This document shows positions 5,805 to 7,463 of a stretch of 7,463 nucleotides of DNA, piece by piece; the stretch's first letter is position 1, and the number at the start of each line of letters is the position of its first letter. This DNA comes from Armatimonadota bacterium (GTDB lineage Bacteria; Armatimonadota; Fimbriimonadia; Fimbriimonadales; Fimbriimonadaceae), in NCBI GenBank assembly GCA_003516955.1, contig DPBN01000191.1, positions 1 through 7,463 on the forward strand. Reading direction: 5' to 3'. Under the pieces are notes generated by a model that saw nothing but the letters and a program-made list of their open reading frames with translations, was not told where the DNA came from and did not search any database. A program made the translations under genes and the position numbers.

Positions 5805-7463
5805 GGATTGCTCCATCGGAGTTGAATCTGGACGAGCGAAGCTGGTGGAACGTTGACCTCGACGCGGCGGCCGCCTTGTTGGAGCCTCACAGGGAGCGGT
5901 CGGATCGTTACCGTCTCCCGTTCGAGGTTCGTGTCGTCCAGCCGGTCGCCGGCGACGCAGAGCGCCTCGGCGCTCCGCACGGAGCCGCCCAGGACGTTCC
6001 ATCGAACGAGGTGCGGGCGACTGGCGTCGCGGTTCAGCACAAGAACCGAGGCCTCCTCGCGTCCCGGCTCCCGGCAGGCCACGTACTGGAGAGCCGGGTA
6101 GGCGGCGCGATGCCCGGGCTTGACGACGCGGACGGCCAGGCCTCGAATCTCCAAGAGGCCCTCGACCGGCCGAGCGCCGGCGATCACCCGCCAGGCCAGC
6201 AGGCATCCCTTGCTGCCCGTGAGCGTCGGGAGCCGCCCGGAGAACTTCCGCCACTGGGGAGCCTGCTCGACGCCCTCGATGGCCACTCCCGAGTGGTACG
6301 GCTCCCATCCGCGCCGGTCGAGGACGCTGAGGCCGAGCCGCGCTCCGTCCGCGCTCCCGACGAAGCGGCCCTCGAAGGAGACGTCCAGCAAGGCGCCGTC
6401 GGGGCCATCCACGGGAGCCAGCAGCGGGTACAGGTCGGTTGTCGCGCCGCGAAGCCGCAGCCGGAAGACTCCCGAGTCGGCGGAGGATACGGCCTTCGGT
6501 TCGGAATGCGGCTGGAACTCGGCTGGGCGGAAAAGGTTGCGTGGCTCCACGGCCTCCGGCTCGGCACGGTCTCCCTCGCACCGCTCGGTGATGCCGATCT
6601 GCTGGTGCGGCAGGAAGGAGACGGAAGGTCCCGCCCGACCCGAGGCAATCAGAGTGCCCCGAAGGCCGCGATGCAGAAGCTCGTACACCCGGTAGGCGGG
6701 CAAGCGGCGCATGGAGGGGAAGCCTTGGTTGCGAACCATGCCCCAGTAGCCGTTGGCGAACTGCCAGTAGTTGGCGACCGGAACTCCTGACCGAGGATCG
6801 GCCAGATCCAGAACGAACCCGGCGCAGAAGAGCGCGGACGCGAGGGAGAAGCGCAGGGGCGCCGGCTTCTCCTGCACGTACATCGCGTTGAACTCCGTCA
6901 CCGCAAGCGGGAGGTCCTTGCCGGCAGCCTGGCGAACCTTGGCGCGCCAAGACTGCAGGTGGTCGCGAAAGGCGTCGATCGACGCCAGCGGCGCCTGCTG
7001 AACGAACTCGTAGGGAAGCGCCATCGCCTGGGCCTCGCTTGTGAGGACAACGGAGTAGCAGTGGACGATGGCGAAGTCGGCCAAGGGCGCCGTGCGCCGC
7101 AGGACGGTCCCGTTCCAGCCCTCGTTCCAAGCGGGGAAGCTCGTGGAGGTCAGCGCTCCGCAGCGAATCTTGGGGTCCACCGCCTTCATCGCCCGCACGC
7201 ACGCGAGGAACCAGTCGGCGTACTGGTCTGCGGTCCAGGTGGTCTTGGGCTGCAGGTCGTGGTTGCCGTGGTCGGACTCGTTCCCGAGTTCGAACCAAAG
7301 CACGCCGTAGGGCTCGGGGTGGCCGTTCTTCGCTCGCTCCAAGGCCCAGGGGTGGTCGGGCGACGCCGGCGCGTTCAGGTACTCCACCAGCTGGCCCGCC
7401 TCCTCGGGGGTGCAGGAGTAGTCGCTGACGGTGATCAGCGGCAAGGCGCCGAGCGCGTGGCAA
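5801..7463 (-). CDS. GH51-like alpha-L-arabinofuranosidase with extra beta-domain, 5'-partial
   Basis: This is likely a retaining glycosidase that releases L-arabinofuranose from plant arabinans or arabinoxylans. The N-terminal part lies outside the window; the frame is open to the edge ([17 protein letters not shown]), so TTG 7444 is not the start. Residues are numbered from that TTG. The segment [20 protein letters not shown] followed by [17 protein letters not shown] is typical of GH51. The proposed acid/base is Glu56 (GNE; codon 7277-7279), and the nucleophile is Glu184 (VTEFN; codon 6893-6895). The catalytic barrel ends near residue 285. An inserted beta-rich domain at about 300-442 resembles a carbohydrate-binding module. 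The final C-terminal sandwich (about 447-543) has DDTN and the closing [13 protein letters not shown] typical of the family. The stop TGA overlaps the yjbQ GTG start. A signal peptide cannot be judged. Other clan GH-A families (GH39, GH30) are less likely. Confidence 0.87.
   Translation of the reverse strand, partial: CHALGALPLITVSDYSCTPEEAGQLVEYLNAPASPDHPWALERAKNGHPEPYGVLWFELGNESDHGNHDLQPKTTWTADQYADWFLACVRAMKAVDPKIRCGALTSTSFPAWNEGWNGTVLRRTAPLADFAIVHCYSVVLTSEAQAMALPYEFVQQAPLASIDAFRDHLQSWRAKVRQAAGKDLPLAVTEFNAMYVQEKPAPLRFSLASALFCAGFVLDLADPRSGVPVANYWQFANGYWGMVRNQGFPSMRRLPAYRVYELLHRGLRGTLIASGRAGPSVSFLPHQQIGITERCEGDRAEPEAVEPRNLFRPAEFQPHSEPKAVSSADSGVFRLRLRGATTDLYPLLAPVDGPDGALLDVSFEGRFVGSADGARLGLSVLDRRGWEPYHSGVAIEGVEQAPQWRKFSGRLPTLTGSKGCLLAWRVIAGARPVEGLLEIRGLAVRVVKPGHRAAYPALQYVACREPGREEASVLVLNRDASRPHLVRWNVLGGSVRSAEALCVAGDRLDDTNLERETVTIRPLPVRLQQGGRRVEVNVPPASLVQIQLRWSNP
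6121..6547 (-). other. Inserted beta-rich, carbohydrate-binding-module-like domain within the GH51-like gene
   Basis: Between the catalytic barrel and the terminal sandwich, about 140 residues show alternating strand patterns ([33 protein letters not shown]), then [17 protein letters not shown], and end in [11 protein letters not shown]. Trp-x-x-Phe-x-Gly followed by a closing strand with a small-hydrophobic pattern is common in CBM4/CBM9/CBM22-type jelly rolls. Boundaries are estimated by eye and the domain family is not certain. Confidence 0.45.

Noticed and set aside
5795..6790. + strand 331-codon open frame opposite the glycosidase
   Set aside because: Antisense shadow without domain similarity or a ribosome site.
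7442..7444. TTG 7444 as start of the glycosidase
   Set aside because: The frame remains open and GH51-like upstream ([12 protein letters not shown]), and most of the N-terminal barrel would be missing.
5805..7463. Open frame continuous with yjbQ running to the window edge, suggesting a large fusion
   Set aside because: It is a shadow of the GH51-like gene, whose own frame holds the catalytic motifs; its translation is Arg/Pro-rich and featureless.

Overview
This is a high-GC (roughly 65%), gene-dense bacterial window with housekeeping-type genes and one sugar-catabolic gene. I see no phage, transposon, CRISPR or RNA gene. TrmFO-type tRNA methylation, a complete LeuB, a GntR/LacI-hybrid regulator and a GH51-like glycosidase suggest a free-living, plant-polymer-degrading bacterium. 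A lineage such as Armatimonadota would fit, but the sequence alone does not prove any taxon.

Left part (1-1791, + strand): the C-terminal bulk of an Aat-like aminoacyl-tRNA-protein transferase (5' end outside the window), a 68-residue four-cysteine protein, and a 276-residue protein with two membrane helices. The last two have no function I can name. The 276-residue gene has a very strong Shine-Dalgarno sequence.

Right part (1765-7463, - strand, read right to left): a GH51-like alpha-L-arabinofuranosidase (5' end outside the window) with an extra beta-rich domain, yjbQ, a GntR/LacI-type regulator, leuB and trmFO. The junctions GH51/yjbQ (GTGA), regulator/leuB (8 bp) and leuB/trmFO (ATGA) all overlap, so the genes look co-transcribed and translationally coupled. 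The only gap is 59 bp, between yjbQ and the regulator. It carries a perfect 10-bp inverted repeat plus two related direct copies spaced by about whole helical turns, which is the best operator candidate in the window. trmFO ends by overlapping the 276-residue gene tail-to-tail by 27 bp.

Functionally, the regulator and glycosidase look like a sugar-responsive unit, while leuB and trmFO are housekeeping genes that appear to sit downstream of it. A second putative promoter/hairpin just before leuB may let leuB-trmFO escape that control. I did not find a clearly new multi-gene system. The most notable signals are the operator array, the hairpin before leuB, the substituted pocket and catalytic positions in the Aat homologue, and the two unknown small genes.
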